64,000 nucleotides of DNA from Ovis canadensis (taxonomy: Eukaryota; Chordata; Mammalia; Artiodactyla; Bovidae): assembly GCF_042477335.2 (NCBI RefSeq), contig NC_091246.1:171675001-171739000 (forward strand), given 5' to 3'. Shown here one piece after another: positions 12,276-23,133 of this stretch (position 1 is the stretch's first letter; each line of letters begins with the position of its first letter). The notes under the pieces are model-generated. The model was not told the origin of the DNA. It saw nothing but the letters and a program-made list of their open reading frames with translations, and searched no databases. The translations under genes were made by a program, and so were the position numbers.

Positions 12276-12918
12276 TATGTGTAAGTATTTATAAAAATTA
12301 GGTTTTAGGGGTATTTAAACATTCTTCATTTATAACTTTGTTTTAGGGAATTATTTCGTTATGCAAGATATCACCATATTCAGTATTTTTTTAAATAATA
12401 AACATGTCTAGTCAAAGAAGGCATTAAAGAAGCAATTCCCCAAATAAAACAGTCCATGATATCTGAGTTGCAGCAGAGAGAGAGTGTGGTCTTTGTAGTC
12501 TAATCAAGATCACAAGACTTGTTTTGAGCGTCTGTCATCTTTAATTTTACGGCACTTCATTTCAGAGTAGGACTGCCAGGGTCACATGCAATTAAAACAC
12601 AGGCAAGATTTGTCTTGTGAAATCTTAACATAAAAAGTAATGTGTTACTCCATTTTAACTTTTCTACTGAACTCTGTGAACTCACTAATTACTTTTCCCC
12701 CCTCTTGTCACCTTTTTGATATGACATGTATTTCATAGAGGAGATAGAAGTTTGGATTTTTTTTTTTTTTTGTATCATGCATACGATTGAGGATAACAAA
12801 ATTAAACCAGAGAAAAAAGAAATCGTTTTTCAGAAATGCATTTTTAAAAAAAAAGACATATCTGAGTACTCCAGCTTCAATTACAAAGAACCTCATTGAT
12901 CGAATTCTAGAAAATAAC

Positions 12919-13490
12919 TGTTAATCTGCTTAACTAGGCAGGTAGAAGTGTAATAACGGACCAACGATTTTATGCAGGCCAGGATGGTGAACCAGAGTTT
13001 ATTCTCTGGGGTGCGGGGCAAAGGGGCTTTTATGTGATTGGCTGTGAAAAGTATTAAAAGCCAGCGCCAACGTGGAGATTTGGAGCGCAAGGAGGCTTGT
13101 TCCATCTTAGTGATCAGTAAATTGCATAGACCCTTATTAACCTTATTGATAAGGAGCTTAGGGAAGTCCCATTCAGGCCACAATATATTCTTCTTTTTGT
13201 TCTCCTGTCTCCGCCTGCGATCCCAGCCGCTTTGTAAGCAGAGCCTTTATGCTGCGCCTCAAAATTCAGCGAGAGTAGCTGCGCCTTTAAGTTACTGCAG
13301 TGGAAGGGCTTGCGGAGCAGCCCATGCGCAGGGGCTCAGGGCCTATTGCGCGGGTGCTGCGGACACCTGGAGAATGTTTGCAAATTTTGTGCTTGAAGAA
13401 TCTTTTATATTGCTCCTCTTTCAATGCAGCTGGGGTCTGTAGGGATCAGGGGATTATTTTTGATACCTGTCGAAAAGAGTTATGTCTACA
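12919..13490 (-). mobile_element. Candidate solo endogenous retroviral LTR, inverted
   Basis: On the minus strand the interval starts TGTAGACATAACTC and ends GATTAACA, so it has TG...CA ends. It carries a TATA-like CATAAAAGCCCC near 13030, then AATAAACTCTGGTTCACC near 13000, which reads as a poly(A) signal at the start of R/U5. The upstream half is CpG-rich, unlike its surroundings. No gag, pol or env remnant and no second LTR is near, which suggests a solo LTR. A 134-residue plus-strand frame at 13038-13442 is incidental. I see no clean target duplication, so the ends are approximate. Confidence 0.55.
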
Positions 13491-13730
13491 CTGATTTTCC
13501 ATCCCTCACTACTAATTAACCTTATTGTATACAGGAAACAGTCTATTTAATACCTGCATTCTTTCTGTAAAGCCAAGTAAAATGAAATCCACTGTGAAAT
13601 CTAGTTAGCATTTGCCTTTTTGAAGTCATTTTTAAGTTTCCAGTTTTAGTGACTGTGACCTCAGAACTGATGGCTAGAAAAATGGTGAGCTCAAAACAAT
13701 TTTGGTTTCAATTGTCTTCTTCACCCCCTC

Positions 13731-13780
13731 CCACTTAAAAGCTGCCTTTCACCTGCCACTTAAAAGCTGCCTTTCACCTG
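13731..13780 (+). repeat. Perfect 25-bp tandem duplication
   Basis: The unit starts CCACTTAAAAGCTGCC and ends TTTCACCTG. It occurs twice with no gap and no mismatch (13731-13755, 13756-13780). Confidence 0.97.
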
Positions 13781-14999
13781 GACTTGGGGAGAGCCGTTAG
13801 GAACGGGCACCTCCAGCTAGACCATGGTTCCCTGGAGTCTTCCTCATTGACCTCTCCCTGGAATTCTAATGCATCTCTTCATCCCCTCATAGGCTGGCCC
13901 ACGGTCCCCTGACTCTCTCCTCAGCACCGGCACACCTCTATCATTTTCCTTTCAATCAAGGAGGCTTGACTTTGACTGAGGGGCACATCATGACAGATTC
14001 GTGCACTCGCAGTACAAATAGATGCTGAAGCAGAGGAAAGAATCTGAATACTGAAGGGAATCCCATTAGTGGAATATTTGCGAGGGAAAAAAAGGTAGGG
14101 TCTAGCAATACAGAGCAGAAATGAAACTGTGCAAAATGTCACCAAATGATGTGGAAAAATCCACACTTCTTCAAGCATGCTGTGCAATATGGACTCAGAA
14201 CACACTTTGCTAGTGATGTGAGAATGGTTAGCACAAGTCCTGCTCTTCAAATGTGAGTGTGCCTGTCTCAAATAAACTTGTCAGCTTAAATGGTGCCAGA
14301 GGAAAGTGTGGATTTTTCAGGCCGATGCTTTGTATTTGCCAGATTTCTTGGCTTTTGAGATTTTCATACATGGGTCGAAAAGTCAGTCCTCTCTAGCATT
14401 TATCTGACACATAAACCCTATATTTGGCAGAGCAGAGGAGGTGAGTGGAAGATGGGGCTGGGTATTCTGGATGCCTGGACTTTTCCAGATCCAAACAGGA
14501 CTTTTCCAGAGCCAAAACAGAATTTGCATACACGGTAGACTTGCGTGAGTCAGGTGAGCGAATGCATTGATCCTCTGCTGCTGTGCTTTTGGAAAGAAGT
14601 ATTTCTTGTGCACTTAGACTTCAAGAGAGGCAGCTGAAGGCATGTCTGTTTGATGGTCCCTTACAAGTGGGACTAGGAGTCAGTACAGACGCTGGTGAGT
14701 TGGGACTACATGTAACTTGTGATGACTAGTTGATAAGAAACACAGTGGTGGATCATAGTTGTATTTAATGTTGCTTATGTTCTGGGTGCTTGTCTTAGTT
14801 CACTCATCCAACGAGTGTACATTGAGCACCAGCTCTGGGCGTAGTGTTACCTTTCTCCCTCACTGCTTTCCTAACACTCTCCTAATTCAGCGAGGAGCCT
14901 TCTGTAGAATCCAGCTGATGGCTTAAGAATTTCATAGACCCTGAAGTCTTCATTTCAAGGATAAGATAGTAAAAATCAGCTGGATGAGTCTACAAGGGA

Positions 15000-15010
15000 T
15001 GTGTGTGTGT

Positions 15011-15046
<36 letters not shown>
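15000..15046. repeat. (TG)n microsatellite with CG interruptions
   Basis: About 23 TG units are present, two of them changed to GC/CG near 15013 and 15019. Confidence 0.96.
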
Positions 15047-15732
15047 ATCTTCCTGCCAGGTCTCTCACCAACACAGCTAGACATTTTCATTTTGACAACA
15101 CCGCTACAGAAAATTGTCATCTTTTTGGTGCAAGATGTTCACTGTATGCTCATCATTTGGATGATTCAGGATCGCTCTCCGGTGGCTTGTTTTGATGCCT
15201 GCCTCTTTTTCAACTATATCTAAGAGGAAGACTGTCGAGGACCCATTTTTTTTTTCAATGTTGCACAGGACTCCTAAAGGGTCAGATTTAATTTCAATAC
15301 AATATTAGGCAGTTAGATATGATGGATGATAACAGGACATTGACAAATACAATCCAACACAGGATAATATGATGTAGAGTAGAAGCCATGCAAAGTACTT
15401 TCAAAAATGTGGGCTAAGAGGCTTCCATGCCCTCCTCTCCATAATGTAGTGACATGGTCAGTACAATGTAGGAAAATGAAATGATACATGAATATTAAAG
15501 TTATAATAGCAATAACAAAATTGAGATTTAGCCATCTACTCATAACAACAAAGGTACTCTGTATTTAAGGGAAATACATAATATCCCTCTTGTTCTTTCA
15601 TAGAAATTAGTATGAAAGTGAAACTCTCACCTGGTGTTTAAACAGGGGAGTTATCAGGTACACACACCTAGGGTGTAAATATTTAGGGTGTTTATTTCTT
15701 TACATTCATCATTTTTTTTCCCTGAGTGAACC

Positions 15733-15965
15733 TATGGTATAGTGATTAAGGCAGGGGCCCCTGAAGCCATACTAATTTAGATTCAAATACTAACCTGAGA
15801 CTAACTTCATGAATTTGGGTAACTTCGTTATGTTTCCCCTCAGTTCTCTCAAGTATAATCAGGAATAATAATTGTACCTCCTTCCGTAGAGTTATGAAGA
15901 TAAAATACAGCTATATTTATACAGTGCATTTCCTTAACAAGCACTCAAGACATGTTAGCTAATCA
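15733..15965 (+). mobile_element. MIR SINE copy
   Basis: MIR core-like text: 'tagtgattaaggcagggg', 'attcaaatactaacctgaga', 'gaatttgggtaacttcgtta' and 'gttatgaagataaaatacag', in canonical order. Confidence 0.65.
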
Positions 15966-16811
15966 AAAATCAGTCATTCCAGGATGAGTTTCTCTTGGTG
16001 GTCCTCTGAGTGACCAGGGAGGCGGTATCACCTGGAGATAAGGGAGGGAGAAATCAGAGCAGATGAGATAGAAATCACCTGATGATTATCTGGAGACCAT
16101 ACTGGAAGCAGAAGATGGGCACAGGCACGTTCCTCTGACTTGGGTATAAGTTGGTCCAAATATCTTAAGACATTACTCTCAAATGTCAAATCATTGTCAG
16201 GATATCAGTGTCATCCCTACCCCAGGCCCAGAAAAATTCCAGTGGAAAGGGGCCTGCTATGAGAGTCCTATGTCCCAGGACTCTTTGTACGGAGCAGTCA
16301 TAATTCAGAGGTGGTAGGTGAAACTCAGAAACGCAATTGGATGATACTCCTTAATGTTGATTTCCATAGCTTTTGCTACTGTCTGAATTCAGATCTGTGT
16401 TCATAGTACTATGGCAATTATCTTCTGTCAGTGGTGCCTATAACTTCTTCCAGCTCCAAGGTCTACTTCATAAAGTTGCCAGGAAAATCTTTATAGCTCT
16501 GCTAAAGTCACTTTGCTGCTAAACAAACTTTCAGGGTCTCAAAATTGACTATGGACTTAATATAAAACCTCTTGTGTATGCCATCCAAGGCTTTTTGGAG
16601 TCTGGTCCCAACTTTTCTTCTCATCTTTTTCAGAAGATCATATTGTTAATTGTTACTCAATAAGCTGGAAATACATCATCTGTCTCCAGGAGGGACACCT
16701 TCTAATTCCATGGTGTATTACCTGTTTTAATATTCTTCACATAATTCCATTAGACAGTCTTAAGAAGCGAGATAAGGCAAGTATAATTCTAATTTGTAAG
16801 TTCAGAAACTG

Positions 16812-17109
16812 AGGTCTTTCCTGGTGGCTCAGTGGCAAAGAATCCACCTGCCAAGGCAGGAGACATGGGTTTGACCCCTGATCTGGGAAGACCCCACACG
16901 CAGAGGAGCAGCTAAGCCTGTGCACCACAATGACCGAGCCTCTGCTACAGAGCTCAGCAGTGCCCCAGAGGCTGTGCCTCTCAACAGAATCCACTGCGAT
17001 AAGAAGCCTATGCCCCACAACTAGAGTAGCCCCTGCTCACTGCAACTAGAGAAAAAGCTATGAGGCAACGAAGACCCGGCATATCCAAGAATAAAATAAA
17101 GAAATAAAT
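16812..17109 (+). mobile_element. Near full-length CHR SINE
   Basis: It starts 'ggtctttcctggtggctcag' (tRNA-Glu-like head). It continues with 'agaccccacacgcagaggag', 'cagctaagcctgtgcaccac' and 'acaactagagtagcccctgc', and ends in an A-rich tail (ataaaataaagaaataaa). Its body differs from Bov-tA and matches the cetartiodactyl CHR family. Confidence 0.88.
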
Positions 17110-17549
17110 TTTTTTTAAAAAAATTGAAATATCTGGACACAAATGAAGTAAATAATTTGCCCAGGACCTAAAGTTCTCCTAAGTTTTCCTAAGTGCTTAT
17201 TTCTTAGCCTGCTCATTTTCTGCTCTAATCCATTGCTCTGGCTTATTTATATATCCCCACTGCTTCTTATGCTACCATTTTTTCTGGGGAGCTGGCTTTA
17301 CAACATCACAAGGTTTAACAACACTGTGTTGAAAAAAAGTGGAAGTCCCTGGGCTGAGTCAGCCTAGGTATGTTTTGTTAGGTGCCCTTAAAAATCAATT
17401 TTCACATAAGTTTCTGGCTTTTCATGAAAGATCTGAAGGTCTGGTAGCCTGGTGTCCATGTGCCCACGTAAGCAACATCAGCTTGAGCTGAGAAGTCAGC
17501 CCTTCTGTCCAGGGGTCCATCTTGAGTTTTCCTCAGGTGTTGTCACTCT

Positions 17550-17750
17550 TTAGTCACTAAGCTGTGTCGGAATCTTTGTGACCCTTTGGATTGTAGCCCG
17601 CCAGGTTCCTCTGTCCGTGGGATTTCCCAGGTACGAATACTGGAATTGGTTGCATTTCCTTCTCCAGGGGATCTTCCCGATTCGGGGATTTAACTCTCGT
17701 CTCTTACATTGCAGGCAGATTCTTTACCCTCTAAGTCACCAGGGAAGCCC
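17550..17750 (-). mobile_element. Bov-tA SINE, inverted
   Basis: It runs from 'agtcactaagctgtgtcgga' to the inverted head 'ctaagtcaccagggaagccc'. Confidence 0.92.
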
Positions 17751-18694
17751 TCCTCTGGTGTTAACTACTTCCTAATAACTTAAGTCTACTCTTTGCAAAT
17801 TACTTACATTATTGGCTGGCCCTAGTAAGCAGCCTTGGTTTAAGAAAAAGACTCATCTAAATTTAAGATGATACATTTTAATTGAGGAAATAATATGTGA
17901 TTATTATATTTGAAGAAAGTTTTCTTTTTCTGTTGTTATTGCTTTTTCGTATTGTGATTTGAATTTCCCAGGAGAGAGTTGATATTGTTTTGGTTTCATT
18001 TCTCTCTTTGACAACAGAGCAATTTGACCCAGAACTGTTAGTGGCAGTCCTTTTGGATGAAAATCTTTGCAGGGCCTTTTAATTAGGAATTGACAGGGTG
18101 ATTAACTTATAATTCACAAAAAATAAATGTGGAAAAGAGAAGTACAGGTCAATTTCTAGCTGTGTTAAACTGTAAGGACAGCACCATTGGCAAGTGATTG
18201 TTCCCTTTTAACAGCTTTTCTAATTTTTCTTAATTGGATCCTTTGTTTTCTAATTGGATAGAGAGAACTATCATATGGTTTTCAATTACTAGCTGTGGCA
18301 TGGTGATCCTGTCATATGTCATATACTAAGTAAAGTCAGACTCAACATATAGGATGGAAAAAAAATACCATCTCCAAGAAGCTTTTTGTAAGCTCTTGCA
18401 TCCTGGGTGGGTAAGGTGCTGCAGTGGGACACACTAAATAGCTTGATTTTCCAGGAACCCTGGTTTAGAGTTCTGTTATGTTAAGGTTATAATTTCTTTA
18501 AAATATTTGCTCATCATAATATATAAATGCTTCTGAGAATACAAGATTATCTCTTGCATTTCTGGAAAATGTTAAAAGGTGTACACACATAAACGTATAA
18601 ACACAAACATGAGAGACGCCAGTGTCCTTTGTTTCTTTTCTGCCCACTGATGAATTTAGAGATTCTCTAAGAAACAAAGTTTCCCATTTTACAG

Positions 18695-19510
18695 CTTCCA
18701 TTGGATCTCTGCTGCCTACAGGATAAAATCTAAATATTTTATTATGTCCTATGCCTGTGTGCTCAGTCGTGTCCGACTCTTTGTGAGTCTATGGACTGTA
18801 GTCCACAGGGCTCCTCTGTCCATGGGATTCTCCAGGCAGAATACTGGAATGGGTTGCCATTTTCTCCTATAGGGGATCTTCCTGACAGGGATCAAATCTG
18901 CATCTCCTGAGGCTCCAGCACTTCAGGTGGATTCTTTACCACTGAGCCATGGGGGATACCCATTCTATCCTATGTCTGACTCCAGTTCTGTTCTCCAAAA
19001 TTTTTAGGCATGTGCATCACCGTGAGCTTCTCACTTTTCCTTGGAGATGTTAGGTCTTTCAGCACTCTCCTCATGCCACCCCTGCTTGCTAGTATGTCAT
19101 CTACATTGGGGGAGGGATTAATTTTATTCAGTTGATCAAGATTAAACTGAAAGGGTTATCTTCCTAGTGAAGCTTCACCTGACTACCCTAGGCACAATTT
19201 GCATTTTGGTTCTCTGTCAACTACTGAACTTCCTAATGTCTCTGTACTAACTTCTGTTCATTCATTCAAAAATACTTTTTGATCAAATCAACTGGAAAAT
19301 ATACTTTTTGAACATCTCTCTGTAGAGGTGCTGAATCCTGGGGCAACATGGATACCAAGATGGCTGAGTTCCTAATCTGGTGTTGAACTGTCTCCCTTAC
19401 TGGGCTGTGAAACTGCTGAGTGTATTAATATTTGCCATACTTTGTATTTGATCAGTAGAGTCTAAACTTGCACCTGGCTCAGATAAGGTGCTTAAGAAAT
19501 GCTCACCATC
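18695..19510 (+). mobile_element. L2 LINE 3' fragment interrupted by a Bov-tA SINE
   Basis: The left piece (18695-18750) has 'ctgcctacaggataaaatct'. The right piece (18965 on) has 'atgtctgactccagttctgt', 'gaagcttcacctgactaccc', 'actgggctgtgaaactgctg' and an L2-like end near 19500. The SINE at 18755-18962 separates them, and a possible smaller insert lies near 19260-19360. Confidence 0.55.
18755..18962 (-). mobile_element. Bov-tA SINE, inverted
   Basis: It runs from 'ctgtgtgctcagtcgtgtcc' to 'accactgagccatgggggat'. A small expansion near 18908-18920 lengthens the head-side region. Confidence 0.92.
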
Positions 19511-20159
19511 TTTTAAGGTCTTCATGACGGAAAATGTTGGTCAGTTTTTATAAAATTGAACCGCTTATTGAGGCAACCCAGTATACCTACAATCTTGGCT
19601 TTTAAACTTGGAACAGTTGATAGAACACCGGTGCTGTCTCTGAGATGTTATGGGATCTAATGACGTTTCAGTGTAACTCTTTTTATACCTTTAGTGTGTA
19701 TAAGTCAGAAGGGCACTTTGGCTCAGCACCTTGGAATGGTCTTCTCCCAGAGAGCAAACCTAGTCTGTGATTAAATGCCCTTAGCAGGCACAGGACACAG
19801 CTGGGGTTTAAATCAGGCTAAATCCCATCAGATTGGAAATCAAGAAGCTGCTGCTTTTGAAGATTGCAAATCTGGAAGGCGGCAGGGGCAAGGCGCTGTG
19901 GGTCCCTGTGCCAAGCAGGTAATGCCTCTTCTCTTTGGCTCTTGCTCCCAGAATTACTTTAAATATGGACACAGGAAAGAATAAGATTTTAACATTATGA
20001 CTACTAAACCTAGTCCTTCCTGCTTCAAAAGTAATTAAAGAAGTAATGACAGTCTTGGAGGAGACCTCACTGAGAATATGGAATGCCATGGAAATGAGCA
20101 TTTGAATGCCACAGACTCGTTTCATGTCTCCATGTTTTCCCAAAAGACATAAGCACAAC

Positions 20160-20520
20160 GTGGAATAAAAGAAGAGCTTGAAGCCGGCAAGTCTGTCAGC
20201 TCACTGTTACCAGCGACTTTAGATCATGGGATTGTCTTGTGCGACTTTCTTTGGCTTTGCGGTATTTGTATACATCCCACTCAGTGAAACCACACTTCAG
20301 CATTTATTGTGGTCACTTGTGTTTTTGGGCATACACCGACTTACTGGCGCCATTGCCAAAAGGAAGACATTCAACAGGGGCGAGAGAAGCCTCTCCTTCC
20401 TCAGGCGGTGCCGTGGATGTGGGAGCTGTGTGAACATCTGGCTTTCTATTGAGCAGTTTCTCTCCTCCACTGAACACTCCACCCATGTAGACAGCCCAAG
20501 CCTCTGAGCTCCTTATTGCT
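20160..20520. other. Repeat-free, CpG-containing unique sequence
   Basis: About 360 bases without recognisable repeats. They contain several CpG sites (for example 'cgacttactggcgccattgc') and open frames on both strands of 60-93 codons. I see no splice-flanked exon or domain. It may be conserved regulatory DNA or a distal alternative 3' UTR. Confidence 0.3.
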
Positions 20521-21366
20521 CTAAGTGTTTTTGGGTCCGTGCTTCATGCATTTTATTTACATGCTTTATTTTTCATTTTATGAACAAATCAATAACTAGA
20601 CTTACTCTTTATCACACTGGATTAGTTTTATTTATTCCATTTGAATTTGATTAAAAAGCTGTCAAACATAAGTCTACATTTTTATCAGCAGAATACTTTC
20701 ACAAAACCAGTATGAGATGTGTTCAGCAAGAACATAGTTTTCAAAATAAAACAATGTTTGATATATTCTAGACAGTTACCTTTTTGTTTATCCATGACAA
20801 CTGAAGCTAACCATCAAATGGATAAAGCCATCTAAGTCTAGTCAAGTAATCTTTGGGGCATATTAAAAAAACAACTTTTTTTAAAAAAAATGTTCTTTCT
20901 AGATGGATTTAATATAATTCACCAATAAAGCAACCTCAGAAGCATAATAAAAATTCTACATAAAATGACATAGCCAGGGAAAAAAAGGAAGATATACAGT
21001 TTGATGAAGATTCAAAATGGATGTTAACATTAAAAATGAGCAGGCATGCAGTTCCTGTATAATATAAAGATTAAAATTGCAAGGCACTAATTTTGCTTCT
21101 AGTTTATAAGACAGTATGTTTATGGGACTGCAAATAGTATATGTAAAAAACATATCAAATGGCAAAGGTTCATTTGTCTTCAGAAAAATTGCCATTCTAC
21201 ATGTATTTGTAAATTTCAGCATCTAGCACCAAGGATGGCTGGACTAGATTTACACTTGTAAAAGTGTTCTTGAAAGATGAGGTATGTGTATTTTGGTTGA
21301 AATCCTGATCTCTTTTGTTCTGTTTAAAAATTACTCATTTGTGTCTTGCCCCCTCTTTTAGTTCTG

Positions 21367-21390
21367 CTTGTGTACCCAGGGGTACACAAG
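21367..21390. repeat. Perfect 11-bp stem hairpin with 2-nt spacer
   Basis: CTTGTGTACCC (21367-21377), AG, then GGGTACACAAG (21380-21390), its exact reverse complement. It lies about 270 bases beyond the proposed poly(A) signal, in the direction of gene transcription. Confidence 0.95.
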
Positions 21391-21639
21391 GGCCTGAGGC
21401 AGCCAGGGTAATGAAGAGGTTCACCTGTGTGGACACATACCCGTACTCAGTCACATTCACACTCACTCACATATCTGCACGTACACAAGCACGGGTGCAA
21501 TGCCCAAGAGTCTCATTAAAGCTATTTTTGGATATGCTGTGTCCTCCGCATACTATTTTACAGCGTAGAGCATCCATAATGTATGCCTAGAAGCGCTGGA
21601 AGGCATAGCAGTGAAGGGGTTAATGCAGAAGACATATAG

Positions 21640-21828
21640 GCAAATATTGTCAACTATTTTATTCAAATGTTTGGAACTTAAACACAAAATCATCATTAAG
21701 TTTTCACAAAATGAGGCATCTGTCGCTTGAAAGGAAAAAAATATTTCAGAAATATGTTTACAGAAATGTAAAAATATTAGGCATCGAGACAGATGTGAAC
21801 ACACTCAGTAGCTCGTCTCGGCTGTCAG
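21640..21828 (-). other. Short 3' UTR of the RhoGAP gene
   Basis: Directly after the stop, on the minus strand, is about 190 bases of AT-rich sequence free of interspersed repeats. It contains a canonical AATAAA about 165 bases from the stop, and cleavage would be expected 15-25 bases further on. The exact 3' end is inferred. Further AATAAA-type sites on the minus strand near 20560-20640 could give a longer alternative 3' end. Confidence 0.6.
21658..21663 (-). terminator. Poly(A) signal AATAAA
   Basis: Plus-strand TTTATT is AATAAA on the minus strand. It is the first canonical signal after the stop codon. Downstream minus-strand sequence is T/G-rich (GTTGACAATATTTGCC and on), as expected for a cleavage-stimulating element. 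Confidence 0.65.
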
Positions 21829-22000
21829 TCAGCTGAAGATCTGGTCGTACGCGCTCAGCATGAGCTCGGCGATCTGGTTCTGGTACACCATGTGTACCGC
21901 CATGTTTCCCGTCTCGTTTTCCGCGCGCAGAAGGGTGGGTCCAAACACAATCCCTAAGCTGTGTGTGGACATGAGGTTCTTGGACGCTCTGGCCACTATC
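21829..22000 (-). CDS. ARHGAP15: Terminal coding exon of a RhoGAP-domain protein, probably ARHGAP15
   Basis: Read on the minus strand, the exon starts with one base that completes a split codon. It then encodes 56 residues and ends in TGA (plus-strand TCA at 21829-21831). The peptide runs from IVARASKNLMSTHSLG through GIVFGPTLLRAENETGN to a final YDQIFS. The LGIVFGPTLLR block is the conserved C-terminal helix region of RhoGAP domains, and the following VYQNQIAELML matches the last helix. RhoGAP domains speed GTP hydrolysis by Rho-family GTPases; ARHGAP15 is a cytosolic and membrane-recruited Rac1 GAP with an N-terminal PH domain. The arginine finger and the rest of the domain are on upstream exons not seen here. 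The ETGN...VYQNQI pattern fits the ARHGAP15/ARHGAP12 group better than chimaerins, GRAFs or BCR/ABR. I prefer ARHGAP15 because of the large AT-rich intron. The RhoGAP call is near certain; the paralogue is about 75% sure. Confidence 0.88.
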
Positions 22001-22025
22001 CTATGGAGAGAGAGAAAGCAAAAAG
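22001..22025 (-). promoter_or_regulatory. Splice acceptor of the RhoGAP terminal exon
   Basis: On the minus strand the bases just before the exon form a pyrimidine-rich run (CTTTCTCTCTCTCCATAG at its 3' end). It ends in the AG at plus-strand 22001-22002. This is a textbook polypyrimidine tract and 3' splice site. It sets the exon start at 22000 and gives phase 2 (one base of a split codon). Confidence 0.88.
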
Positions 22026-22439
22026 ACCCACTGGAGTTTAAATAAAATTGTGACTGTTTTTGAATTGTAAAGTTCTGCGTTCTTGAATTCTTTTTCTTTC
22101 TTAAATTTCAACTTGAAGAAGGAAAGTAAGGGCAGGGATTGCTTTGGCAAAACAGAGAATGCGACACAAGCAGAAACAATTTTAGATTTCAGAAAAACAC
22201 CTGCGATAACGTTATTTAGTCTACTCCTTATGCTTTATTGTGTGGAAATAGAACTTACGACTTTCAGGGAAGGATTCTATCCTCATAGTACCTAGCCATT
22301 GTGGGTGCTCAATAAATGTGGAATGAATAAATTACAACAATTACTGTGACAGTTAACAAGATTCAATCTTTGAAGTGGCTAGAGTCAATGGAGGAAACAG
22401 GTGAGACATGCATAGCCCATGTAAGAAGCCAAAGATGCA

Positions 22440-23038
22440 AAAAATAGAATATAGGCATACTGCAGATGGTGACTGCAGCCATGAAATTAAAAGACGCTTA
22501 CTGCTTGGAAGAAAAGTTATGAGCAACCTAGACAGCATATTCAAAAGCAGAGACATTACTTTGCTGACTAAGGTCCGTCTAGTCAAGACTATGGTTTTTC
22601 CAGTGGTCATGTGTGGATGTGAGAGTTGGACTGTGAAGAAAGCTGAGCGCCGAAGAATTGATGCTTTTGAACTGTGGTGTTGGAGAAGACTCTTGAGAGT
22701 CCTTTGGACTGCAAGGAGATCCAACCAGTCCTTTCTGAAGGAGATCAACCCTGGGATTTCTTTGGAAGGAATGATGCTAAAGCTGAAGTCCAGTACTTTG
22801 GCCACCTTATGTGAAGAGTTGACTCATTGGAGAAGACTTTGATGCTGGGAGAGATTGGGGGCAGGAGGAGAAGGGGACGACAGAGGATGAGATGGCTGGA
22901 TGGCATCAAGGACTCGATGGACATGAGTCTGAGTGAACTCCGGGAGCTGGTGATGGACAGGGAGGCCTGGCGTGTTGCGATTCATGGGGTCACAAAGAGT
23001 CAGACACGACTGAGCAGCTGAACTGAACTGAACTGATG
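22440..23038 (+). mobile_element. BovB LINE 3' fragment with broken ORF end
   Basis: The plus-strand frame 22408-22842 contains BovB ORF C-terminal text: ADGDCSHEIKRRLLLGRK, then TKVRLVKTMVFPVVMCGCES, then RRIDAFELWCWRRLLRV. The ORF continues in a different frame at 22827-23021 ([20 protein letters not shown]), so a frameshift lies near 22790-22830. The element ends in 'tgaactgaactgaactga', the BovB tail repeat. It is 5'-truncated and cannot make a reverse transcriptase, because the catalytic domain is absent. Confidence 0.92.
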
Positions 23039-23133
23039 AGTAGAAACAAGAGCTGAAAAAATAATTAAATTCTTAGTGATTAGTGTGAGTAAAGTATTCC
23101 TGAAAAATGCTATTTGTACTGTTTTGTAGAAAG

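Larger units (their letters stand above)
1..21639. other. 3' flanking (intergenic) DNA of the RhoGAP gene
   Basis: No exon with coding-like sequence and splice sites was found here on either strand. The interval holds repeats, itemised separately. The longer stretches with nothing recognisable are 2545-3385, 4100-4470, 5355-6690, 9660-10030, 11240-11680, 13790-14990, 15050-15730, 15970-16805, 17130-17545 and 19515-20150. In mammals, DNA beyond the ARHGAP15 3' end leads towards GTDC1 and ZEB2, but neither is visible here. Confidence 0.6.

Noticed and set aside
13038..13442. 134-codon plus-strand reading frame, one of the longest in the window
   Set aside because: It runs antisense through the candidate LTR. 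It has no domain, no splice context and no promoter, and its composition follows the local GC-rich LTR.
12919..13490. A CpG island promoter of a gene
   Set aside because: The block has LTR-like ends and an internal AATAAA, and no transcribed exon lies downstream on either strand.
22353..22805. 150-codon minus-strand frame
   Set aside because: It is the antisense shadow of the BovB ORF fragment on the plus strand.
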